Assembly: GCA_964356135.1 (NCBI GenBank)
Contig: CAYHGV010000030.1
Location: 1 to 29,811 of the forward strand
Origin: CAYHGV01 sp964356135
GTDB lineage: Bacteria; Hydrothermota; Tepidihabitantia; CAYHGV01
DNA: 29,811 nt
Reading direction: 5' to 3'
Under the pieces are notes generated by a model. It was not told the origin of the DNA. It did not search any database and was given only the letters and a program-made list of their open reading frames with translations. A program made the translations under genes and the position numbers. This document shows, one piece after another, positions 23,190 to 29,811 of the stretch; the first letter of the stretch is position 1, and each line of letters starts with the position of its first letter.

Positions 23190-24221
23190 ATGAAGAGCCC
23201 GGTCTATTTCTGCCCGGTTCAGTATCTACCCGAAAAATTGGCAACGCTCGTTGAAGAGAGCGGCGTCCTCGAACCAGTCAAGCCGGGTCGTCCGGTGGGA
23301 ATAAAAACCCATTTCGGTGAAGCGGGGAATAAAAATTTTATCCCGCCGAGTTATCTCAAGGAGATCATCAAATTTGTGAAGAAACGGGGAGGCAAACCCC
23401 AGCTTCTGGAAACGACCACGCTCTATCGGGGCCGGCGCCAGGATGCCAAATCCCATAAGCAATTGGCGTATGAACACGGTTTCTTACCCCAGAAGGTTTT
23501 GGCGCCGATCCGAATCGTTGATGGCATGCGGGGTGGCGACTACTATGAGAAGGTGATAAATTTAAAGCACGTCAAACGCGCGAAACTTGCCAAGGGGTTG
23601 ACCGGTATCGATTTCATTGTCAGTGTTGCCCATATTAAAGGCCATATGCTCACCGGCTATGGCGGGACGATTAAAAACCTCGCGATGGGTCTGGCGGCAA
23701 AAGGGGGCAAACTCGAGATGCATTCTTCCTCGAAACCGAAGGTGATTCCCGAGCGGTGCGATGGTTGCGAAGCCTGCATCGAATACTGTCCCCAGGCGGC
23801 GATCAGTCTTAAAAACGAAAAAGCGGTTATCAACTATAACCATTGTGTCGGTTGCGCCGGCTGCCTGGCAGTGTGCCCGAAGTCGGCGACGCGCATCGAA
23901 TGGGAGGATGCTTCCGAGCCGGTCCAGGAGAAACTCGCCGAATATTTTTATGCCGTGCTCGACGAACGGAAAGTCGCAGCGATAAATTTTCTCATCAATA
24001 TTACCCCGAACTGCGACTGCTACAATGTTACCGAAAAGCCGTTTATGGCCGATGCCGGGGTGATGGCAGCACTGAATCCGGTCGCCTGCGACCAGGCGGC
24101 GCTCGACCGGATTGAATCAAAGATCAAAAAAATCTATCCAGCAATCGATTCGACCGTCCAGTTGGGGTATTGCGAGCAGTTGGGATTGGGCAGTCGCGAT
24201 TACCAGTTGATAACCCTATGA
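23190..24221 (+). CDS. DUF362 protein with two 4Fe-4S clusters
   Basis: 343 residues. The DUF362 domain fills about residues 1-185 (VGIKTHFGE, VSVAHIKGHMLTGYGGTIKN). It is followed by a ferredoxin insert with two complete motifs: Cys190-193-196-200 and Cys219-222-225-229. DUF362 ferredoxins are thought to act in electron transfer; no partner is established. The rest of the chain (TPNCDCYN, GVMAALNPVACDQAALD) matches family members. The start is fixed by the leaderless promoter. The stop overlaps the next ATG (ATGA), so the genes are coupled. Confidence 0.9.
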   Translation: MKSPVYFCPVQYLPEKLATLVEESGVLEPVKPGRPVGIKTHFGEAGNKNFIPPSYLKEIIKFVKKRGGKPQLLETTTLYRGRRQDAKSHKQLAYEHGFLPQKVLAPIRIVDGMRGGDYYEKVINLKHVKRAKLAKGLTGIDFIVSVAHIKGHMLTGYGGTIKNLAMGLAAKGGKLEMHSSSKPKVIPERCDGCEACIEYCPQAAISLKNEKAVINYNHCVGCAGCLAVCPKSATRIEWEDASEPVQEKLAEYFYAVLDERKVAAINFLINITPNCDCYNVTEKPFMADAGVMAALNPVACDQAALDRIESKIKKIYPAIDSTVQLGYCEQLGLGSRDYQLITL

Positions 24222-26164
24222 AAACCATCATCCGTGATGTTCTGATCGTCGGACTGGCAGCGCCGATCGTGTTGTTCATTGTCAGTATGGTCGCTCCGCA
24301 TGCTTTCGATCCACTCGAAACCGCGAGCTATGATTTGCGGATGAAGACCTCCCCGCTCGCGGCAGCGTATTTATCACCGATTATCATTGTCGATATCGAC
24401 GACAAAACGATTAACGAACTCGGCGACCCTGAACTCTGGCCCCGCACCTATTTAGCCCAAATCATTGATTATCTCGGGAATGCACGGATGATCGGACTCT
24501 ATCTGCCACTATATAATTCGGACTATATCAGTTCCGAGCAGATCGGGTTCTATGCCGAAAACTACGGCTCAGCGATAGCCCGCCGGCTGAGACTGCCCGA
24601 AGCCCGGGGCAGCGAGATTATCACGAGTGTTTTGTCAAGCGTTACAATGGATCCGCAATTAGCCAGTGCCCTGAGAAGGAGTGATCGGGTCTTTCTGGCC
24701 TATTGGGCAACCGAAGGCAGGACCGGTGGGGGGCCGCTGCCGTTTCCCGTTTATAATACCGGACGGACCGCTGAAGGATACGTCAAGCTGCCGCTCGAAA
24801 TTATCAAACACTCCCAGTTTTTAACTCCGATTGAAAGTTTTAGTAAAACAGCGAAAGGAATGGGTTTTGGTGAATTTTCTCCTGACCCGGATGGACGAAT
24901 CCGCACTCAGCCATTAATGATTCAGGGTAAAGACGCCCTGTATCCGAGTTTCGCCCTGGCAATGGCGATGAGCGATATGGGTGCGTTCAACCAGATTGAG
25001 GTGGTGACGGGCGAATTGCTCAAAGTCAAAAATGCCAGCCTGACGGTCGAAGCCGGGGCACGGTTGCGCTACCTCAAGCCGAACACCCGGCTTAAAACGG
25101 TTTCCTTTCTCGATGTCTTCCAGCGAATAATCGCGTTGGATGAGTTTAAAGACAAAGTAGTTTTCATCGGCAGCTCGAGCGTGAACTTTGGTCCGCTGCC
25201 GCCGGACGGGGTACGGGAGCAAGCAGTGATCTTCGCGAACATTATCAATGGTTTCAGTGTCACCCGGAGCCCGCGCGCGGTCAGCTTTTTTTTGACGATG
25301 CTATTCGGCGTCGGCATGGCATTCGTCATCCTGCGCTATCGGCCGGTGTTGGGAATTCCGGCTGCGGTCGCTGGTCCGGGGTTGTATCTCGTTATCTGTT
25401 TTTTGAGTTGTCAGTCGGGACGGGTGTGGATCGAGTTGGTTTCGCCGATAACCAGTTTAGCGCTGGTTGCAGTTACCGGTTTTGTCTTAAAGAGTGCGAC
25501 CGAGGGGCGGGGTAACCGGCGGCTGGTGGCAGTTTTAGAAAATCGGGTACCGCCGGCGGTGTTGAAAAAACTGGTGCGGCAGTCTAGTGACCTCCTCACG
25601 CTCAAACCCGTCACCCTGACGCTGGCACGGGCGGAAATTAAAAATCTGAGTCCTTTGATCCCTCAATATCCGGAGATTGCTAACCAGGTTCTGGAGGAAT
25701 TTACTACGACCATGGCCGGGGTGGTATTTGCGCACGGCGGAATTGTCGCCTCATATATCCCCGGCGGGCTGGTAGCAAGTTTTGGTGCACCGCTGGTGCT
25801 GGAAAACCACGCTCTGATGGCAGCCAAGGCGGCGGTGGAAATGCGGCGCAAGTTTTCGATCATCGGTGCCCGATTGCAGGCGGAAGGGAGAGGGTTTTTG
25901 GAGTTGGGAGTGGTCCTCGAGACGGCCGAGGTTTTGATCGGATTTTTAAAACCGACCCAGGACTATCAGGTTTTGGGTCCGGCGCTGGCGCTGGTTGATA
26001 ATCTGGCAGCCCTCAACCGACGTCTGAAAACGACGATCCTTGCGACCCAACATACGCAGGACCTGCTGAAAGAACAGGCTCGATTTCGAGTGGTGCTGGA
26101 GTCGGGTATCGCTGGGCCGACCGGGCCGGTGCGGGTCTACGAACTTTTGAGGGTTGGGACGTGA
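24218..26164 (+). CDS. CHASE2 sensor protein with degenerate nucleotide-cyclase domain
   Basis: 648 residues from ATG 24218 (ATGA overlap); a longer reading from 24170 has no support. A membrane anchor at about 8-26 is followed by an extracytoplasmic CHASE2 domain to about 345 (LSPIIIVDIDDKTINELG, PRTYLAQIIDYL, KDKVVFIGSS). Three membrane segments lie at about 355-425. The C-terminal region (about 455-640) follows the class III cyclase layout: GGIVASYIPGGLVASFGAP, HALMAAKAAVEMRRK, QDYQVLGPALALVDNLAALN. The metal aspartates are missing: FSDI is LARA and GDA is GGL. It is therefore probably a non-catalytic sensor or binding module. The stop overlaps the scpA GTG. Confidence 0.85.
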   Translation: MKTIIRDVLIVGLAAPIVLFIVSMVAPHAFDPLETASYDLRMKTSPLAAAYLSPIIIVDIDDKTINELGDPELWPRTYLAQIIDYLGNARMIGLYLPLYNSDYISSEQIGFYAENYGSAIARRLRLPEARGSEIITSVLSSVTMDPQLASALRRSDRVFLAYWATEGRTGGGPLPFPVYNTGRTAEGYVKLPLEIIKHSQFLTPIESFSKTAKGMGFGEFSPDPDGRIRTQPLMIQGKDALYPSFALAMAMSDMGAFNQIEVVTGELLKVKNASLTVEAGARLRYLKPNTRLKTVSFLDVFQRIIALDEFKDKVVFIGSSSVNFGPLPPDGVREQAVIFANIINGFSVTRSPRAVSFFLTMLFGVGMAFVILRYRPVLGIPAAVAGPGLYLVICFLSCQSGRVWIELVSPITSLALVAVTGFVLKSATEGRGNRRLVAVLENRVPPAVLKKLVRQSSDLLTLKPVTLTLARAEIKNLSPLIPQYPEIANQVLEEFTTTMAGVVFAHGGIVASYIPGGLVASFGAPLVLENHALMAAKAAVEMRRKFSIIGARLQAEGRGFLELGVVLETAEVLIGFLKPTQDYQVLGPALALVDNLAALNRRLKTTILATQHTQDLLKEQARFRVVLESGIAGPTGPVRVYELLRVGT

Positions 26165-26883
26165 CCTATCGGATTCAGCTCGATAACTACGAAGGCCCGA
26201 TTGAGCTCTTACTCTATCTGATCCGAAGAGATGAGCTCGATATTTTTGCAATCCCGATTGCCCGGATTACCAATGAATTTTTAGGCTACATTAAGTCGCT
26301 GGTTGAACTGGATCTGGACGATACCGCGGAATTCATCTATGTCGTAACGATACTGCTCCGATTAAAAATCCGCAGTCTCCTTCCTCGAACCCGGGAAGAG
26401 GAAGGTGAGGTGAGCGGAACGACAAGCCTGGCCGAAATTCTCGAAGAACTTGCCCGCTACCGGAAAGCGGCACAAGTGCTTTCGACAATCGAGGAACGGC
26501 GGCGCCGACTGTTTCCACGATCAAGCGAGCCGGCAGTGGAATTCGAAGTGGAAGAAACCGGCAATCTCTTTGAACTGGCGCTCGCATTCCAGATGATCCT
26601 GCGGCGGACGGTCAAAGAAGAAGATTGGGAGTTGAGCCTGCCGGAAATCCGACTTGACGAGCAGATGGAGATGCTCCGGCAACGATTAGCGAAAGAAAAA
26701 AAACTGTTTTTTTCTACCGTGCTCAAAGACTGTCGAAATGTCCAGGAAATGGTGGTGGTTTTTATCGCGGTGCTCGAACTGGTTCGACTGGGTGAGATCT
26801 CGTTACGGCAGGAGGCGCTGTTCCGGGATATTACCATTCGACGGGTTGTTGTAAAACCGCTCTTGACAACCGCCGCCGAGTGA
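26161..26883 (+). CDS. scpA: segregation and condensation protein A
   Basis: 240 residues, normal for ScpA. The N-terminus YEGPIELLLYLIRRDELDIF and the helix DLDDTAEFIYVVTILLRLKI are diagnostic, and the C-terminal winged helix ends MVVVFIAVLELVRLGEISL. ScpA is the kleisin of the SMC-ScpAB condensin, which organises and separates chromosomes. GTG 26161 overlaps the upstream stop. ScpB is not adjacent. Confidence 0.93.
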   Translation: MTYRIQLDNYEGPIELLLYLIRRDELDIFAIPIARITNEFLGYIKSLVELDLDDTAEFIYVVTILLRLKIRSLLPRTREEEGEVSGTTSLAEILEELARYRKAAQVLSTIEERRRRLFPRSSEPAVEFEVEETGNLFELALAFQMILRRTVKEEDWELSLPEIRLDEQMEMLRQRLAKEKKLFFSTVLKDCRNVQEMVVVFIAVLELVRLGEISLRQEALFRDITIRRVVVKPLLTTAAE

Positions 26884-26890
26884 TTATATT
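26863..26890 (+). promoter_or_regulatory. promoter of the secreted-protein gene, predicted leaderless
   Basis: TTGACA (26863-26868) lies in the scpA 3' end; TATATT (26885-26890) follows 16 nt later. ATG 26898 comes after 7 nt, with no SD. This fixes the start at 26898 instead of the GTG at 26880. Confidence 0.65.
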
Positions 26891-26897
26891 TAGCGGT

Positions 26898-27968
26898 ATG
26901 AGTGAAATAAAATTGAAACCGAGATTCCGATTCTTACAACCGATCCCGGCACTGATGCTTGCCGGGATGGCGGTGTTTTCAACCGTGAGGGCCGGGACCG
27001 GCAGCAAATACAATTTAATCCAGGACAGCACATTCGAAGAGAACAATCCACTCTGGGTACAATTTCAAAATACCGACGAGACGAACGTAAGCCGGCATGC
27101 AGCGGGCGGCTATGAAAAATCGGCCGGGATGATTGATCTCCGCACCGGTCTGGAAGACGCGCCGCCGCAGTTACTGCGCTTTGGCTATCTCAGCCAGGAC
27201 CTGAGCAAACGAAAAATTTCCGAAATCGACAGTGTCTACTGGTTCGTAAAATATCTGCCCGCCCGGGTCGAGACGAGTGCTACGCCGTACTGGTTCGGGG
27301 TGATTGTTTCCGGTTATGCCGAACCGCGGGGGATGTACGAGCTGAAATACTTCTACCGGCACGAGGACGCTCAGCTGCCGCCGGAAAGCGACCATGAAAA
27401 GAATATCGAGTTGACCGTACCGCCCAGCGATACTTTTTACCGGCACGGGCGAAATTTCAACGAAGATTGGCGGCGGGCAGGATTTTCACCGACGGCCGAA
27501 ATTCTCAAAATAAAAATGATCGCCGGTTCGGTCAAAGACCCGGTAGGGGTGGCCGCAGGCGGCTATGGGCAGACCGTTTGGTTTGACAATCTTGAATTGC
27601 TCTCCAGCCGCTTCGATCATGATGTCGCCGCGGCGGGGGTTGTCTCCGGTGATAAGATTAAAATCGGCCGGTCATATGTGCCCCAGGCGAAGGTCAGCAA
27701 TCGTGGGGTATACAAAGAAACCTTTAAGGTTGCCTGCACGATATTGAAAGGTGACCAGAGCGTCTACGCCGATACCGTCACTTCGATCATGTTAAAAAAT
27801 GTCCCGGTTGACCAGACGAGAGAAGTTGAATGGAGTCGATGGGTGCCGCATGAGAGCGGCAGCTATTCGATAAAAATCAGCACTATTATGAAAGAAGACC
27901 AGAATTCGAGTAATGATACAATCAAGCAGGAACTCATTTTTGTCGAAGAAGAGCCACGGGGAAAGTAA
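26898..27968 (+). CDS. secreted protein with C-terminal CARDB-like domain
   Basis: 356 residues. A Sec signal peptide is visible at about 1-33: basic KLKPRFR, hydrophobic PALMLAGMAVF, cleavage near VRAG. The middle part (about 40-235) looks like a carbohydrate-binding/jelly-roll beta domain (YNLIQDSTFEE...WVQF, QTVWFDNLELL). The last 110 residues resemble a CARDB/Ig-like module (AKVSNRGVYKETFKV, SGSYSIKI). I infer an exported cell-surface or periplasmic protein; function unknown. There is no C-terminal sorting tag. Confidence 0.75.
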   Translation: MSEIKLKPRFRFLQPIPALMLAGMAVFSTVRAGTGSKYNLIQDSTFEENNPLWVQFQNTDETNVSRHAAGGYEKSAGMIDLRTGLEDAPPQLLRFGYLSQDLSKRKISEIDSVYWFVKYLPARVETSATPYWFGVIVSGYAEPRGMYELKYFYRHEDAQLPPESDHEKNIELTVPPSDTFYRHGRNFNEDWRRAGFSPTAEILKIKMIAGSVKDPVGVAAGGYGQTVWFDNLELLSSRFDHDVAAAGVVSGDKIKIGRSYVPQAKVSNRGVYKETFKVACTILKGDQSVYADTVTSIMLKNVPVDQTREVEWSRWVPHESGSYSIKISTIMKEDQNSSNDTIKQELIFVEEEPRGK

Positions 27969-28118
27969 TTCGCACTGAATTTCTGAACGATTTTTAGTTT
28001 TTTTTAATTATGCAGGAGATTTCTTGGGGATAATAGTATGGTAGACGATAATGCACAGGCAGGGTCGAGCGCGCGTTTTGATCGGATGGGCGCAAGCTGT
28101 TCCGGCGCCCGGAGCCGA

Positions 28119-29045
28119 ATGATGCCCAAAAGGGGTTCCGCGGTTACGGGAAAAGTATTTTTTTTAGTCGGGTTCTTCCTCGTTACAACCAATGCCGGTC
28201 ATTTCGAAGATGCGACTGCGTTGCTCGGGCGCGGTCAGTACCGTGCGGCGATCGAATTGTACCAGCAAGCGCTGAAAGAAAATCCCCGCCGTCCAGAACT
28301 CTTCTATAATTTAGCGCTTGCCTATGAACGGCTCGGCCGCAGTGCCGATGCCCTTGCCAATTATACGCAGGCGGCCGACTTAGGGCTGACCGGGGCTGTA
28401 GCGTCGGTCGTGCGGATACAAAAACAGCTGACAGCGGAAAAAGTTGGGCGATTACAGGAGTATCTTGAAACCGCCCTCGAGCGTAAGGATTACCGGTTAG
28501 CCCAGGAGCTCAGTAAAGAAATCATGCGGCTCGATCCCGACAACGCCGCTGCCCAGGGCGCCGCCCGGCTGCTTAAGGACCGGGGAACAGTAGCGGAAGA
28601 CCCGGCATCAGATCCCAAGCGGCCGGGGCTTCGGCCAAGCCCGGGAAGCAACAGGAAAAATCCGGTAGTGGTCTTGGTCGTGGCACTTGGTGGGTTGCTT
28701 TTTTTGGGTTTTGCCCTGGTTGCCATGCGGCGGTCGGTTTTTAACCGGTCGCCCCGGGTGAGTTCGGCTCTGAGGAAACAGCTTCGGTCTTTGCAGCGGG
28801 ATAAAGCGAATGGCTGTTTAGCGGCCGTGACGACCGGTAGGGTCGGACTGGTTTTTTTACGAGCGGGCATAATTGTCGGTGCGACGGTCGGCGAGGATTC
28901 GGAAACCGAACCGAAGATGACGATAGCGAAAGGCATCGAGGCATTTCGGGAAATTGCCAGGTGGCATCGAGTAACACTCTACTTTGTTTCGAGTCTCACG
29001 TCGATCCGGGATAATATTTTTGTAGACCGCACGTCGCTACCCTGA
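28119..29045 (+). CDS. TPR-repeat membrane protein
   Basis: 308 residues from ATG 28119. An in-frame ATG at 28038 would add 27 residues ahead of a typical signal segment (KRGSAVTGK, then VFFLVGFFLV, then NAG), and GGAG lies 5 nt before 28119, so I prefer the later start. Two TPR motifs follow (ATALLGRGQYRAAIELYQQA, ELFYNLALAYERLGRSADAL), then a third weaker pair, a Pro-rich linker, and a membrane span VVVLVVALGGLLFLGFALV. A 100-residue C-terminal domain remains on the other side (GRVGLVFLRAGIIVGATVG). It resembles TPR adaptor proteins of the cell envelope; partners are unknown. Confidence 0.75.
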   Translation: MMPKRGSAVTGKVFFLVGFFLVTTNAGHFEDATALLGRGQYRAAIELYQQALKENPRRPELFYNLALAYERLGRSADALANYTQAADLGLTGAVASVVRIQKQLTAEKVGRLQEYLETALERKDYRLAQELSKEIMRLDPDNAAAQGAARLLKDRGTVAEDPASDPKRPGLRPSPGSNRKNPVVVLVVALGGLLFLGFALVAMRRSVFNRSPRVSSALRKQLRSLQRDKANGCLAAVTTGRVGLVFLRAGIIVGATVGEDSETEPKMTIAKGIEAFREIARWHRVTLYFVSSLTSIRDNIFVDRTSLP

Positions 29046-29198
29046 TTCGTTAACCGATCAAAGCGGTGCGGAATTGGATTCGGGGAACAGTGGCGAGAGC
29101 GAGTGTCGAGGAGTCGGTCGGAGAACATCTACGGAAGAAAAACGGTGGGAGATACTAATGGGAGCGATTTATATTTTGCACTACGGTTTGGTTATATT

Positions 29199-29237
29199 GT
29201 CATTGCGAGCCCCGATTTATCGGGGCGAAGCAATGAC
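29199..29237. repeat. REP-like palindromic element
   Basis: The outer arms GTCATTGC and GCAATGAC (8 bp) enclose the inner stem CCCCGAT-TT-ATCGGGG. This is the widespread GTCATTGCGAG...GAAGCAAT family of intergenic repeats. The rest of 29046-29292 holds no gene I can support. Confidence 0.8.
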
Positions 29238-29292
29238 ACCGAGTCTTCACCTGGTTGCCTAAGTGTAAAACATTCGGTATTCCGACAGACTC

Positions 29293-29811
29293 CTAGCTAC
29301 CGAGCCGCTCGATATCTAACGTCTCAACCGAAAATTTTAAAAACAGTCTCACCCCGCCGTTCGCTGCCTGCAGGGCATCGTGCAGAATCCTTTTTTTGTC
29401 CAGCAGGGAAAGTTTGAAATCGGGATAGGCGTGGCGATAGATTTCAACCAACCTTCCAAATGCCTGGGTCAAATCCTCGACCGCGAGCGGCGCCAGGGTC
29501 AACCGGTTTTCAACCAGATGGGTGAGTTTTATATAGGTGTAATCGTAAGGGGTGGGGGTGGTGGCAATAATCAGCAGGAGATGCGGCTCGCGGTAAATAT
29601 AGGGGGTGGGCCGCACCTGATTGTGAATCAATTTGGTGTCGAGCCGGGTTAAATCCGGGTCATTGCGGGCGGTCCGGATTACACCTTCGAGGAAGTTAAT
29701 GCCTCGGGTGAACGCGAAGATATCCCAGAGGTGGGTGACGGTTTCGGCTTCATCCACGACCAGGACAAGACCGCCGAGACCGAGCTTGAAGTCGTCGAGG
29801 GTATGCAGTTC
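29293..29811 (-). CDS. C-terminal part of a P-loop ATPase, cut by the window edge
   Basis: At least 172 residues read to the right end in one frame. The visible chain begins LHTLDDFKLG, then GLVLVVDEAETV, a Walker B strand with the catalytic DE. It continues with WDIFAFTRGINFLEGV, LLLIIATTPTPYDY (sensor-like) and LAPLAVEDLTQAFGRLVEIY. This resembles DUF2791/BrxD-like ATPases but the Walker A part is outside the window. An apparent GTG start at 29757 is inside the domain and is not the true start. Confidence 0.7.
   Translation of the reverse strand, partial: ELHTLDDFKLGLGGLVLVVDEAETVTHLWDIFAFTRGINFLEGVIRTARNDPDLTRLDTKLIHNQVRPTPYIYREPHLLLIIATTPTPYDYTYIKLTHLVENRLTLAPLAVEDLTQAFGRLVEIYRHAYPDFKLSLLDKKRILHDALQAANGGVRLFLKFSVETLDIERLGS

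Overview
This is a bacterial chromosome segment. About half is conserved housekeeping genes (roughly 12-28 kb). The rest is an accessory region (roughly 1-12 kb) full of gene fragments, repeats and small unfamiliar genes. Supporting features are sigma70-type promoters, Shine-Dalgarno sites, AddAB-type recombination nucleases, a split-type glycine cleavage system (gcvPA, gcvH, gcvT) and ScpA. The tracts built from 7-base words and the mix of leaderless and SD-led genes suggest an uncultured lineage such as Stahlbacteria/WOR-3 or a relative. That placement is a guess; the window has no rRNA or other decisive marker.

Layout. 1-1.5 kb: a short possible gene tail, a WYL-domain regulator and a lone HicB-like protein. 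1.6-6.2 kb: an HD-domain protein, an unknown protein, and a compact AT-richer operon of three genes (a PD-(D/E)XK nuclease-like protein, an unknown protein, and a 59-residue cysteine-rich protein). These sit among small hairpin repeats and two decayed C-terminal fragments of an AAA+ ATPase. 6.2-10.6 kb: an intact AAA+ ATPase of the same family, a reverse-strand AAA_14/DUF4143 ATPase with a palindromic promoter region, a third ATPase C-terminal fragment, and a protein with two GxxExxY domains. 10.6-12.1 kb: a word-repeat tract, a nucleotidyltransferase with a small partner gene and a near-perfect 27-bp palindrome upstream, and a broken ORF6N-domain gene.

12.1-18.0 kb (minus strand): addB then addA, the helicase-nuclease for double-strand break repair. 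addA carries two perfect palindromes inside its coding sequence. 18.1-18.8 kb: a CDP-alcohol phosphatidyltransferase behind a predicted leaderless 11-codon ORF. 19.0-22.9 kb (minus strand): a SAM methyltransferase, gcvPA, gcvH and gcvT; gcvPB is not next to gcvPA. 23.2-26.9 kb: an overlapping operon of a DUF362 ferredoxin-like protein, a CHASE2 membrane protein with an apparently inactive cyclase domain, and scpA. 26.9-29.0 kb: a secreted protein and a TPR membrane protein. The right edge holds part of a P-loop ATPase on the minus strand.

Two patterns cut across the window. Promoters repeatedly show TTGAC(A/N)-N16-TA(T/C)A(A/C)T, and in five places the -10 box ends only 5-8 nt before a start codon, predicting leaderless mRNAs. 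Intergenic gaps contain purine-rich tracts assembled from shared words; one 43-bp block is identical in two tracts about 20 kb apart. The most system-like unknown is the operon at 3.8-5.8 kb; the recurring ATPase fragments point to repeated cassette turnover at this site.
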